Assembly: GCF_002094855.1 (NCBI RefSeq)
Contig: NZ_ARYN01000017.1
Coordinates: 1-64,000, forward strand
DNA: 64,000 nucleotides
Direction: 5' to 3'
Source: Zunongwangia atlantica 22II14-10F7
GTDB taxonomy: Bacteria > Bacteroidota > Bacteroidia > Flavobacteriales > Flavobacteriaceae
Shown here: piece after piece, positions 17,601-24,667 of the stretch
How the letters are laid out: every line of letters starts with the position of its first letter
Numbering within the stretch: the stretch's first letter is position 1
Program-made: the position numbers and the translations under genes
Notes under the pieces: model-generated
Told to the model about the DNA's origin: nothing
Seen by the model: the letters and a program-made list of their open reading frames with translations, nothing else
Database searches by the model: none

Positions 17601-19074
17601 AGAAAATAGCACCTATCATGGCAAAACCGAAAGTGTACGCCATCGGCTTAAACATTTTACCTTCTACCCCCGTAAGAAAAAGTATAGGCGTGAATACAAT
17701 AAGAATTATAATCTGTCCAAAAAATGCGGAACTCATCATCGTGCTCCCAGCATCATAGGCTACTTCATCCATTTTAGCCTGATTGAATTTCACCTTGCCA
17801 GATCTTATCCGTTTTTGTATTTCATACACGGTTCCCTCGATGATAATCACTGCACCGTCTATAATGATTCCAAAGTCAATAGCGCCCAAACTCATTAGAT
17901 TGGCCCAGACATTGAATTGTTTCATTAAAATAAAAGCAAAAAGCAGTGATAAGGGAATAGTGGTAGCAGTAATAAGTCCACCTCTTAGACTACCTAATAA
18001 CAATACCAGGGCAAAAATCACTATCAATGCACCTTCCAGTAAATTTGTTTTAACAGTATCGGTTGTTCGTGCTATTAATTCACTCCGATCAATAATTGGC
18101 TCTATGGTCAAACCTTCAGGAAGTGACTTTTCAACTTCTGCCATCCTATCTTTAACATCCTGAATTACGGCATTGGGATTGGCGCCTTTTAACATCATTA
18201 TTATCCCGCCTACGGCTTCCTCTCCGTCTTGAGTGAAAGCTCCGTAGCGTACCTGATTTCCAAACTGAACATCTTCCGCAACATCTCCAATAGTTATCGG
18301 AATAGAATTTTCGGTAGTAATAGCAATTTTCCTTATATCCTCCAGTGAACGGATTAAACCTTCACCTCTAATAAAATTTGACATTTTATTTTTCTCAATA
18401 TAAGCTCCACCGGTATTCACATTGTTTCGGGCCAGCGCCTCATAAACCTCAGAGATACTTATACCCATACTGTTTAATTTCTCAGGATTGATTGCTACCT
18501 CATATTGTTTTATGGAGCCTCCAAAAGAATTTACTTCCACCACACCTTCCAGCAAGGTAAGTTGTCGCTTGATTATCCAGTCCTGAATAGTTCGTAGTTC
18601 CATGGGAGAATATTCAGTTTCGTATCCCTCCTTTGGCTTTATGGTATACTCATAAATTTGACCCAATCCGGTTGAAATAGGTCCCATAGCAGGACTTCCA
18701 AATTTATCGGGAATGGTTTCTCCCAATTCATTAAGTTTTTCCTGTACTAGTTGACGAGGGAGATAAGTTCCCATATCATCTTTAAAAACAATAGTAACTA
18801 CCGAAAGTCCAAACCGTGAAATAGAGCGAATCTCTGTAACTCCAGGTAAATTACCCATCGAAAGTTCTACGGGATAGGTTACAAATTGTTCAATATCTTC
18901 TGTGGCAAGATTTGGCGACTGGGTGATCACCTGAACCTGATTGTTAGTAATATCTGGCACCGATCCCAGGTTGACGGTCATCATGGACCAAATACCCGTC
19001 CCTATCAGCGCTAAGGTAAGTAGTCCAATAATAAATTTATTATTAATGGAAAATGCGATTATCTTATTAATCAT
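14641..19074 (-). CDS. czcA: CzcA-type heavy-metal RND pump fused to an outer-membrane channel
   Basis: 1477 residues, against ~1040 for a normal CzcA. Residues 1-1060 form the RND pump: 12 membrane helices, two porter loops, and the TM4 signature Asp400-FGIII-Asp406-G, which fits the DFG-type (Zn/Co/Cd or Ni) HME-RND groups and not CusA. After KREKKEQNKL comes a hydrophobic segment ending SVNAQ that looks like a signal peptide (~1075-1095), then ~385 residues of TolC/CzcC-type outer-membrane factor with the two coiled-coil repeats (ISLEDAKEMAIKNFP...; VTRERKSEFLPKFQ...). One gene therefore encodes both pump and exit channel. It begins the efflux operon czcA-czcB-PII-like. Confidence 0.93.
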   Translation of the reverse strand: MINKIIAFSINNKFIIGLLTLALIGTGIWSMMTVNLGSVPDITNNQVQVITQSPNLATEDIEQFVTYPVELSMGNLPGVTEIRSISRFGLSVVTIVFKDDMGTYLPRQLVQEKLNELGETIPDKFGSPAMGPISTGLGQIYEYTIKPKEGYETEYSPMELRTIQDWIIKRQLTLLEGVVEVNSFGGSIKQYEVAINPEKLNSMGISISEVYEALARNNVNTGGAYIEKNKMSNFIRGEGLIRSLEDIRKIAITTENSIPITIGDVAEDVQFGNQVRYGAFTQDGEEAVGGIIMMLKGANPNAVIQDVKDRMAEVEKSLPEGLTIEPIIDRSELIARTTDTVKTNLLEGALIVIFALVLLLGSLRGGLITATTIPLSLLFAFILMKQFNVWANLMSLGAIDFGIIIDGAVIIIEGTVYEIQKRIRSGKVKFNQAKMDEVAYDAGSTMMSSAFFGQIIILIVFTPILFLTGVEGKMFKPMAYTFGFAMIGAIFLCLTYVPMMSALFMKPIQNKKNWFGRFERWLERISDKIIGGIQRVYMPLLKGALKLKLIVVGAAAVLLVLAGFLFSRMGGEFVPQLDEGDIAMQALIRPGSSLTESIEVSKKIENILLENFPEIKTATARIGVADIPTDPMPMDIADMYLILEKDKDNWTTAETKEGLIAQIKEKLNKELTGVNLVFTQPVELRFNELLEGVREDIAVKLYGEDLGVLSEKVQEMANIIQTVPGAGDVNPERTSGLPQMTVKFNRDKIAQYGLDIQKANDYISTAFAGGTAGVIFEGEKRFDLVVRFDEEHRKNIDDLRGMYIDLPDGTQVPIKEIADIEYVPGPMQISRDDTYRRTYVGVNARGRDVESVVNDIQQRLDEELELPPGYYITYGGEFENLQSAKDRLIIVVPIALFLIFVLLYFALKSFSQSVMIYIAIPLAAIGGVFALWLRGMPFSISAGVGFIVLFGVAVLNGLVLINRFNSLKEEGVTSIKDRIFTGTKERIRPIMLTATTDIFGFLPMAFSTSAGAEVQQPLATVVIGGMLTATLLTLVVLPVLYTLVERKREKKEQNKLGSSNSRSLATILIIGLVLGGTFSVNAQSDAMSSEYSQQDSLQTISLEDAKEMAIKNFPQLQAAQLEIESEEVLRKTAFDFGNTQIFTGKEEVGNGSDGIYTQIGVQQQGIDIFGIVPRLKLQKERVALAENALELSTIEIEREVSRAWTSVYTSKKRYQVYKKMDSIFEDIERAARIRYETEATSKLEYLATSNQGNEVKIQLEQAYRDYLKSIQRLNLWFVSDTIYDVPDLPAEALDEPLNFLVESLENHPLLQVSEQRIDVAKAVTRERKSEFLPKFQGQYGRQEIAGQSGFFQYQIGIQIPLFFGPELGRTQEAQVNRKIAEQNFYQDKLELEIAYKNMREDYIKWRNSWNYYRDEALPLAQEQQDGSVLAFKEGAIDYVTFLQNIRDAIRIEVNAWSAFNDYLDSRYQLEYYLKNSN

Positions 19075-19085
19075 ATAAATAAAAA

Positions 19086-19218
19086 TTTAATTCAGTTAAA
19101 ATTCTTGATAATAATTTTGTGCCTAACAAAATCTATCAATAGGACCAAGGATCTAGTATGAGAACCAGGATTTGGTCAAAAAAGGATATAATTATCCTTT
19201 AAAAAAACTGAATTAAAC
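19086..19218. repeat. 12-bp inverted repeat flanking the czcA leader
   Basis: TTTAATTCAGTT near 19086-19097 and its exact reverse complement AACTGAATTAAA near 19207-19218 flank the czcA upstream region; the right copy covers the last codons and stop of the small gene at 19213. It may be operator-like or chance in A+T-rich DNA. The stretch between also holds GACCAA...TTGGTC and the terminator at 19181. Confidence 0.35.
19175..19200 (-). terminator. Intrinsic terminator after the small Cys/His-rich protein gene
   Basis: AAAGGATA and TATCCTTT (8-bp stem, 4-base loop, 19181-19200) followed on the minus strand by a run of T. It separates the small gene at 19213 from czcA. Confidence 0.65.
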
Positions 19219-19539
19219 TTTTGGAGGATCTAAAAAGGAAAGAATAGGTTCTTCCACTGAGCTGTCAAAATGGACAAAGGCTTTTGATGGAATTTCAATA
19301 ATCAAAGCCTTGAAATTTGAAGAACCGAAATCTACTGTATGCACATGGCAGCAATGGCAACTACAAAAAGGAGGGCATAAATCTGCTACTTTATCATGTG
19401 AATAGTCGATATCTAAATTCTGCGTAGCAACCACTGTTACTTCTGAATCAGAAATCACTTGTGAAGTGTCACTATCATTACAGGCTAATAAGTTAAGCCC
19501 GAATATATATAGAGATAATATGACAGCGATAATTTTCAC
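19213..19539 (-). CDS. Small exported Cys/His-rich protein (DUF6660-like), GTG start
   Basis: A GTG at 19539 gives 108 residues: a hydrophobic leader (KIIAVILSLYIFGLNLLAC, lipobox-like) and a mature part with a Cys/His cluster CPPFCSCHCCHVH that is a likely metal site. The layout matches the short DUF6660-type proteins found upstream of CusA/CzcA pumps in Bacteroidota. The longer frame up to 19563 would start inside the promoter element at 19544-19551 and gives a poor leader, so GTG is preferred. It probably works in the periplasm or outer membrane as a metal sensor or chaperone; that is inference. Confidence 0.7.
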   Translation of the reverse strand: MKIIAVILSLYIFGLNLLACNDSDTSQVISDSEVTVVATQNLDIDYSHDKVADLCPPFCSCHCCHVHTVDFGSSNFKALIIEIPSKAFVHFDSSVEEPILSFLDPPKV

Positions 19540-19543
19540 ACTA

Positions 19544-19551
19544 CAAAGATA
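19544..19551 (-). promoter_or_regulatory. TAnnTTTG -7 element of the small Cys/His-rich gene
   Basis: TATCTTTG on the minus strand matches the Bacteroidota -7 consensus exactly. Its 3' end is only 4 bp before the GTG at 19539, so the mRNA would start at or beside the start codon (leaderless). No clear -33 TTG at the preferred spacing. Confidence 0.5.
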
Positions 19552-19563
19552 AAAAAAAATCAA

Positions 19564-19578
19564 TGCACAGATTGTGCA
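19564..19578. promoter_or_regulatory. 15-bp palindrome upstream of the -7 element, candidate operator
   Basis: TGCACAGATTGTGCA: two 6-bp arms (TGCACA/TGTGCA) around a 3-base centre, sitting 12 bp upstream of the -7 box where a repressor would block RNA polymerase. A metal-responsive regulator such as one of the Fur proteins or an unlinked one could bind here. Confidence 0.5.
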
Positions 19579-19766
19579 AAAAGAATAGGAACAGATTTCA
19601 AAAGGTTTATCACATAATTTGATAATAATTTCAATTAAAAAATTACCAAGATCTTATACTGAAGAATTAGAACATTGTTTTTTAATAAGCTATTTAATGA
19701 AATAGAGAATTATACAAATCCTTCAAATTACTAAGTTACACTTCGAATGAGATAGGAAATATCCCC
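19579..19766. other. A+T-rich spacer with no recognisable gene
   Basis: Six-frame reading shows no coding frame with family features. It separates the island's last gene from the junction elements at 19767-19928. Confidence 0.6.
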
Positions 19767-19790
19767 AAATAATGTTAATTAACATTATTT
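19767..19790. repeat. 24-bp perfect palindrome next to the integration junction
   Basis: AAATAATGTTAA followed immediately by its reverse complement TTAACATTATTT. It lies 26 bp from the twin repeats and 97 bp from the tRNA fragment. Such a dyad would suit a dimeric DNA-binding protein such as an excisionase or regulator; no function is proven. Confidence 0.6.
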
Positions 19791-19815
19791 TCTATTCAAA
19801 TTTGGCTTTCCAAAA

Positions 19816-19836
19816 ATGTTGTACCTATGTTGTACC
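19816..19836 (+). repeat. Twin ATGTTGTACC direct repeat (arm-type-site candidate)
   Basis: Two exact copies of ATGTTGTACC at 19816-19825 and 19827-19836, spaced 11 bp (one DNA turn), 50 bp from the tRNA fragment. Tyrosine integrases bind this kind of phased arm site beside the core of their attachment site. Confidence 0.5.
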
Positions 19837-19849
19837 CAGTCCATAAAAA

Positions 19850-19877
19850 AAGGCCTTACATTTCTGTAAAGCCTTGT
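19850..19877. terminator. Hairpin next to the tRNA fragment
   Basis: AAGGCCTTACA and TGTAAAGCCTT form a stem with one mismatch around a TTTC loop, preceded by an A-run (T-run on the minus strand). It sits just 3' of the tRNA fragment on the minus strand, where a tRNA terminator would be. Confidence 0.5.
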
Positions 19878-19886
19878 CATTGCTAG

Positions 19887-19928
19887 TAGCGGGAACTGGA
19901 CTCGAACCAGTGACCTTCGGGTTATGAG
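19887..19928 (-). repeat. 3' half of initiator tRNA-Met, probable att site
   Basis: On the minus strand the sequence runs from the anticodon loop (CTCATAA, anticodon CAT) through CCC of the anticodon stem, a T-arm with GGTTCGAGTCC and the 3' acceptor strand CCCGCT plus discriminator A. The CCC after the loop is the initiator-tRNA mark. The 5' half is absent: upstream of CTCATAA reads ATT instead of GGG and no D-arm follows. A bare 3' half is what site-specific integration at a tRNA gene leaves at the far junction. It is not a working tRNA. Confidence 0.8.
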
Positions 19929-19945
19929 AATAGGGACAATGCTGA

Positions 19946-20401
19946 ACTGATCCTGCCCTGGCCGAATTAAAGAAATCCTCGCATAGCAAAAATATTAGAA
20001 GAGGATATGGGTTATGTGCGCGTCAATTAAATGAAGGAGTTTCCAGGATCTATAGCTCAATGGAAAATTCTATGTTGCCTTTGCCCGAATACAAAGAGGA
20101 AAATGGAAATGTATATTTAAGCCTAAGAAATAAAATAAGTGAACATTCGAAAACAATCCACGATAAAGTAGTTTTGAAAATTCAAAATAAGTCGAGTTCC
20201 TTTAATCAAACCCAAAGAAAAATTTTAGGCTATTTATTTAGAAATCAAAAATCAATAAAAGAGGACTTAGCCAATTTTTGTAATACGCATATTAACACCA
20301 TTTCTCACCATTTAAATTATTTTATTGAGGAAGGAATTATCACAAGATTAAGTGAAAAACAAAGAGCTCCTAATGCTCTTTTTACTCTTAAGAAACATTA
20401 A
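19946..20401 (+). pseudogene. 5'-truncated AlbA_2/Schlafen-like ATPase, C-terminal part only
   Basis: An open frame runs from just after a TGA at 19943 to TAA at 20401 (151 codons), without a good start before the ATG at 20060. The first part (DPALAELKK ... YGLCARQLNEGVSRIYSSME ... LPLPEYKEE) matches the C-terminal HATPase_c_4 segment of AlbA_2-type ATP-binding proteins (NP-lae, LGEGVDRM, GLP-P-Y). The rest (FNQTQRKILGYLFRNQKSIKEDLANFCNTHINTISHHLNYFIEEGIITR) is the usual winged helix. The N-terminal AlbA_2 domain is missing, cut off near the tRNA fragment. From 20060 a 113-residue winged-helix protein could still be made. Confidence 0.65.
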
Positions 20402-20525
20402 TCCTACTTTAAGCAACGCAAAAGAAAATTTGTTTTTTCCTTATTTTATGGACTATTTCAAAACTTAAGTAACACTCACCTTAAAATAAGCAACAACTTT
20501 CTAAATTGATATCTAAATTAAGCCT
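20402..20525. other. Short non-coding stretch between gene remnants
   Basis: A+T-rich; no frame, hairpin or repeat of note. Confidence 0.5.
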
Positions 20526-20732
20526 TCAGGTTTTCCTCTTTTCAAGAATCATTACTGCCCTTACTAAAGGATAAGTTAATTCAAAAGTATAAGAAATTAT
20601 ATATTGCTGCCTTACCCATATCAGAGTATCTGAACATTCCCGCTTTTTGTAAAAAACCATTTTTAAAGGAAGTAAAACTTCCGAATTGAATTCAAAACCA
20701 GGCCAATTTTTGAGCTGCCAGTTCCACGCCAT
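20526..20732 (-). pseudogene. Remnant of a Fic-family (DUF4172) protein N-terminus
   Basis: The first 30 codons, MAWNWQLKNWPGFEFNSEV and LLPLKMVFYKK, match the start of DUF4172-Fic proteins (W-WQ--WP-F---LL-LE--F). A one-base shift at the following AAG CGG gives KAGMF, the expected continuation, so the original frame is broken here, and the Fic catalytic region (HPFxxGNGR) is not found downstream. The open frame of 68 codons is therefore probably not functional. It lies among other gene remnants at the junction. Confidence 0.4.
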
Positions 20733-21030
20733 GAGCTATAAATTAAATATTACAGCTTAACAGACATCAAAAATATGAGCTATAAAAGTAAGTTTTATAA
20801 CTCATTGAATCATTAACGGTTAGCAATAGCTAGTCTAAAAATTTTATACATAAATATAAGTCCATATTTTCAGAATCCCTAGCAAATCGAAATAATTACT
20901 CTTATTTTCTATGGTTAAAAGTTAAATTTTGTTAAAGCGAGACCAATCCGGTGACCAATTTTTATGCAGCCCTGGAACAACTTATAAATAGAAGGATTTT
21001 AAAAATTTGGTCGTTCCCTCCGACTCCACA
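20733..21030. other. Non-coding stretch with twin GACCAAT repeat and tmRNA-3'-end-like sequence
   Basis: No gene. GACCAAT occurs at 20941-20947 and 20953-20959, spaced 12 bp. At 21012-21030 TCGTTCCCTCCGACTCCACA resembles the 3' acceptor end of tmRNA or a tRNA (...CCCTCCGACTCCAC), a frequent integration target. The same order of phased repeats then a tRNA-like end is seen at 19.8-19.9 kb, so this may be a second old attachment site. Confidence 0.4.
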
Positions 21031-21032
21031 AT

Positions 21033-21072
21033 AAAAAACTCCCGGGATTCTATAGAATTTCGGGAGTTTTTT
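21033..21072. terminator. Intrinsic terminator, first copy
   Basis: AAAAACTCCCG ... CGGGAGTTTTTT with an inner ATTC/GAAT extension. It can work in both directions: it follows the LRR lipoprotein gene on minus and the tmRNA-like end on plus. A near-identical copy lies at 30728-30768. Confidence 0.85.
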
Positions 21073-21093
21073 GTTTTAGTGAATAAGACTATT

Positions 21094-23388
21094 TTAATTA
21101 CTACAATCACCGTCTATAATATCCTGCTTACTTGGATTATATAAATTTTCTGAAACATCAAAATATCGAATATTATTTATATAAGGTGTTACTACACAAA
21201 AATCTCGCAGCATCGTATTACCACTAATGGTTAGAGATATTAAAGAATTTACTTTTTTAATCCCATCTATTTTTTCGAGAATCTTATTCCCATACAAAGA
21301 TATCCTTTCGACATTTTCCAGATTCTCGAAACCAACCATAGATTTAAATTTTATGTTATTAAAAACATTCAAGCTTTGTAATGTTTCTAAATTTTGAAAA
21401 CCACTTATCGATTCCAAATTTGAATTATCGTTTATGTTAAGATTACTTGCAATATTTTGAATTTTATTAAATCCCGTGATAGATTGAAGATTACTACAGT
21501 GTTGAATTTGTATAGCCTCAATCTCCTCTAGTTTTGGAAGGTCATTTTCATCTAGGTTAATTAATGCATTCGTATAACTTATATGCATAGATCCAATTCT
21601 AGACAGATTCTCTGCCTCACTAAGAGATGATAGATTAATATTACTCTCTATCCTGAGATCTCTTTCTATTGTTTTTAAACTATTGAGACCTTTAAGCGAA
21701 ACGAGTGACTTATTACTCCCTATAGAGAGCTCCTGCCCTACATATTCCAAGTTATTCAAACCTTCCAAATCTGTAAGGTTATCATTATCATTAATAACTA
21801 TATTTTTCTCTATACTGGTAATATTTTCCAGGCCTTTTAAAGAATTAATTCCCGTAGACCAAAACGAAATACCTTTTATATCCCTTAAATTTTCTAAAAC
21901 TTCAATGGAATTTAAAAGTGGACTATTTTGAATTCCTAACCTATCACCTATATATGTTACTTTTCCTAATGCACTTATATCTTTTAAAAGTACATTATCC
22001 CCTATAAAAATATCACGAACGATACTTTTTAAATTTTGGAATCCAGATATACTTTCTAGTTTATCATTTTCAGAAATTCTTACATTTCCGTAGATTTCAT
22101 CTACTTTGGGGAATCCTTCAATCCTAATTAGGTTTTCATTACCGGTAATTATTAGATCTCTTTCAATTTTTTCCACTTCATTAAACCCCGTTAAAGAACT
22201 TAAACTCATATTGTCCATGATTTCAAGCCCTAAAATGCTTTTTACATTTAGGGCGTTTAATGAAATTAAATTATCATTATCTCTGATAACTATATCTATT
22301 AAGCCTTCTTGCAAATTATCCAAACCTGAGAGTGAGCTTAAGGAATTATTATCTGTGATTGAAAGATACCCTTCTTCAATTTCCTTTAGATTATCTAATG
22401 CTTCTATAGTAAGTAAGTTTTCATTACCTATCAATTCGATACCTCTATCTATTTCTTCCAAATTTTCTAAGCCTTCTAATGACGTTAAATTCTGATTACT
22501 ATAAATTTTAAGTCTTCCTACGACGGTTTCCAAGCTTGAAAGACCTGATAAATTAGTTAATCCATCATTATAATAGATATCCACATAGCTTCCAACATGG
22601 TTTAAATTATGTAATCCCTCCAGACTGGTTAGTAACGGGGTTTCTCCTACAACTAGTCCATCTGAAAGATCTTTTATATTTTTAAACACTTTAAGGGAAC
22701 TGATCTTCTGATTATTACGAATAAAAATGGCTTTAGTACTCTTTAAATTTTCTAAAGCATCTATCGAACTTAATACTGGATTACCATCTATTTCAATTCC
22801 ACCCATCTCTTCAATATTCTCTAAACCATGAAGAGATTCCAAATTTTCATTATACCTTAAGGTGACGTGTCCAGTAATTATGTTTACAGTTTCTAAAAAA
22901 GATAAATCTGTTATCTCTCTATTTTCTATGTAAACATTCCCTTCTATTTTTGAATAGCACCCCACTGTAAATTGATCGATATCTTCCTGATCTCCTATAT
23001 AAAGTCCACCTTCATAAACAGATTGAGTGCAATTAGTGGTAAAGCTTTTTACTTCGGTGCGCTCGCTTTGCAATGTCTCACATAAGGTTTTTAAGTATAC
23101 ATCATAACTCTTGTTAGTGGATAGACCGTTTATAGTATAAGGATTGGTAGAGATAATTTCTTTTTTTCCCTGCCCTAGAGTAAACCCATTTTCTCCATAT
23201 TCTATCTCAATATTTAATTCATTTTCATCTGAATCCCATTGCACAACTGCAGAGCCATCGGTAATCTCTGAAATACTAATATTTTGAGGTAAATCACATG
23301 TTGCTACTTCTTCCTCTTCTGCATCATCCTCTGGCGAACAAGCAAAAAGCATATTGGCAAAAATAAAAGTGAATAGTATTTTTTTCAT
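21094..23388 (-). CDS. Leucine-rich-repeat surface lipoprotein with fibronectin III domain
   Basis: 764 residues. Lipobox MLFAC with Cys17 followed by acidic residues (SPEDDAEEEE), a pattern linked to surface export of flavobacterial lipoproteins. Residues ~33-118 form a fibronectin III-like domain (ISISEITDGSAVVQWDSDEN). From ~150 to ~735 come about 24 repeats of ~24 residues with the consensus N--L-SL-GL-NL--I---L-I, close to receptor L-domain/LRR solenoids. Likely binds a protein or glycan outside the cell; the partner is unknown. It is the second gene of a two-gene unit with the lipoprotein at 23403 (14-bp gap). Confidence 0.85.
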   Translation of the reverse strand: MKKILFTFIFANMLFACSPEDDAEEEEVATCDLPQNISISEITDGSAVVQWDSDENELNIEIEYGENGFTLGQGKKEIISTNPYTINGLSTNKSYDVYLKTLCETLQSERTEVKSFTTNCTQSVYEGGLYIGDQEDIDQFTVGCYSKIEGNVYIENREITDLSFLETVNIITGHVTLRYNENLESLHGLENIEEMGGIEIDGNPVLSSIDALENLKSTKAIFIRNNQKISSLKVFKNIKDLSDGLVVGETPLLTSLEGLHNLNHVGSYVDIYYNDGLTNLSGLSSLETVVGRLKIYSNQNLTSLEGLENLEEIDRGIELIGNENLLTIEALDNLKEIEEGYLSITDNNSLSSLSGLDNLQEGLIDIVIRDNDNLISLNALNVKSILGLEIMDNMSLSSLTGFNEVEKIERDLIITGNENLIRIEGFPKVDEIYGNVRISENDKLESISGFQNLKSIVRDIFIGDNVLLKDISALGKVTYIGDRLGIQNSPLLNSIEVLENLRDIKGISFWSTGINSLKGLENITSIEKNIVINDNDNLTDLEGLNNLEYVGQELSIGSNKSLVSLKGLNSLKTIERDLRIESNINLSSLSEAENLSRIGSMHISYTNALINLDENDLPKLEEIEAIQIQHCSNLQSITGFNKIQNIASNLNINDNSNLESISGFQNLETLQSLNVFNNIKFKSMVGFENLENVERISLYGNKILEKIDGIKKVNSLISLTISGNTMLRDFCVVTPYINNIRYFDVSENLYNPSKQDIIDGDCSN

Positions 23389-23402
23389 ATTTGGTATCAG
23401 AA

Positions 23403-24644
23403 TTAATAAAAATCTACAGTAGTTGAATCTCCCTCTCTAGCTTGATAATAGATATATATAGGCGTTGGAACGTCTTCATATTTTGCATGATAAGAAGGAA
23501 ACATGCTATAATTATTTGTAAGCGGAACTCTTAACTCTGTTTTCTCTGAGTTAAGTTTTACGTAATGCCCATTGTAGGCATATCCCCTACCATTATGAGC
23601 CCGAATCAAAACTCCAGGAGCTAGGTTTTCTCCATAAATAATTAATGTATCACCTCTTACAAAACGTTCTTTATTAACGCCGGTAATCTTTGGAACATCT
23701 CCAGAAACTACATCAAACTCTCGTCTATAGGTACTTAATGTTTCACCACTTACTTTGTATTTGAGCTCATAATTATCTGCTGAAACTATGTTCTCTGGAA
23801 AGTGAATTAAAAAATTATTTTCTACACCTAAGAGATCTTCCCGATCGTAGGTCTCGTAATTGGAATATTCTAGCACGTAAGAATTTTTATCATTCTCAAG
23901 TACTAAAGAAGAATTAGGGAGATTTAAGTTAATATTTAATCCATTAATAAGCGGTATTGCATTACTATAATATATAGCCCTTAAAGAATTAAACCCAATT
24001 AGAAATGGATTGTATTGATAATCTACAGTAGATCCATCTTCAGCAGTAACCGTAAATATTGCTGGATAACTATAATTAATAAAACCTTCTTCGTAGCTAT
24101 AAGCAAGTGAAGCACCCTCAGAAATTTCTATATCCACTAATTCTCCTCCCGCATTTAAGGGTAAAGTAATATCTATAATTTTATTTGCTTGGTCTATTAC
24201 TGCCTCGTAGGTCTCACCCTCGAATTCCATGCTCACACTTAGGATTTCTTTCTCTTCAGATAATGCTCTGGTGTTCGAAGTTATTACACGATAAGTAGAT
24301 TTTTCACCGTTTTGAGCTGTAACCGTATAATCTACAGGATTCATAAAATCTTGTGGCATTTCTGGATCAGGGCTTATTGATGCAAATTCTGATATTTCAA
24401 TATCTGCAACTAAATCAGACTCTCTTTCGAGACCTATAGTGTTTATTGATATTTCCTTCGAAAAATGATTAACCTGTCCCTGATAGTATTGACCATCTAC
24501 AAATAATTCAAAACTTAATATTCTGTTCTCGTCACTTTTGGGCTCTTTATCCTTCGCACATCCAAAAATTATAATGAGCGTACAAATCAGCATACTTCTG
24601 AAAAAATAAAACGCAACTCTATTTTTACTCTTACTTTTTAACAT
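23403..24644 (-). CDS. Lipoprotein with DUF5018-type and IPT/TIG-like domains
   Basis: 413 residues from ATG at 24644 (MLKSKSKNRV); an upstream TTG at 24662 lies inside the promoter box and is rejected. Lipobox IIIFGC. Two DUF5018-type beta domains follow, each with the mark SISPDPEMPQDF--PVDYTVTAQNG or the looser YSYPAIFTVTAEDGS, about residues 30-110 and 120-200. The C-terminal part has IPT/TIG-like turns (GDTLIIYGENLAPGV). Probably surface exposed and structural; pairs with the downstream LRR lipoprotein. Confidence 0.75.
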   Translation of the reverse strand: MLKSKSKNRVAFYFFRSMLICTLIIIFGCAKDKEPKSDENRILSFELFVDGQYYQGQVNHFSKEISINTIGLERESDLVADIEISEFASISPDPEMPQDFMNPVDYTVTAQNGEKSTYRVITSNTRALSEEKEILSVSMEFEGETYEAVIDQANKIIDITLPLNAGGELVDIEISEGASLAYSYEEGFINYSYPAIFTVTAEDGSTVDYQYNPFLIGFNSLRAIYYSNAIPLINGLNINLNLPNSSLVLENDKNSYVLEYSNYETYDREDLLGVENNFLIHFPENIVSADNYELKYKVSGETLSTYRREFDVVSGDVPKITGVNKERFVRGDTLIIYGENLAPGVLIRAHNGRGYAYNGHYVKLNSEKTELRVPLTNNYSMFPSYHAKYEDVPTPIYIYYQAREGDSTTVDFY

Positions 24645-24659
24645 AATTTTAAAATTTCC

Positions 24660-24667
24660 CAAATATA
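24660..24667 (-). promoter_or_regulatory. TAnnTTTG -7 element for the lipoprotein pair
   Basis: TATATTTG on the minus strand, an exact Bacteroidota -7 match, 15 bp before the chosen ATG at 24644. It argues against the upstream TTG start. No clear -33 TTG seen. Confidence 0.5.

Noticed and set aside
14641-19074. Two separate genes (pump and channel) joined by sequencing error
   Set aside because: The frame is continuous with no homopolymer at the joint, and fused forms of this kind are known in Bacteroidota.
19887-19928. Functional tRNA gene
   Set aside because: Only the 3' half is present; no 5' acceptor strand or D-arm lies upstream.
21094-23388. LRR repeats as a CRISPR-like or DNA tandem repeat array
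   Set aside because: The repetition is at protein level with varied codons, not near-identical DNA units.
24645-24662. Upstream TTG start for the DUF5018-like lipoprotein
   Set aside because: It falls inside the TAnnTTTG box; the ATG at 24644 gives a better leader and lipobox distance.
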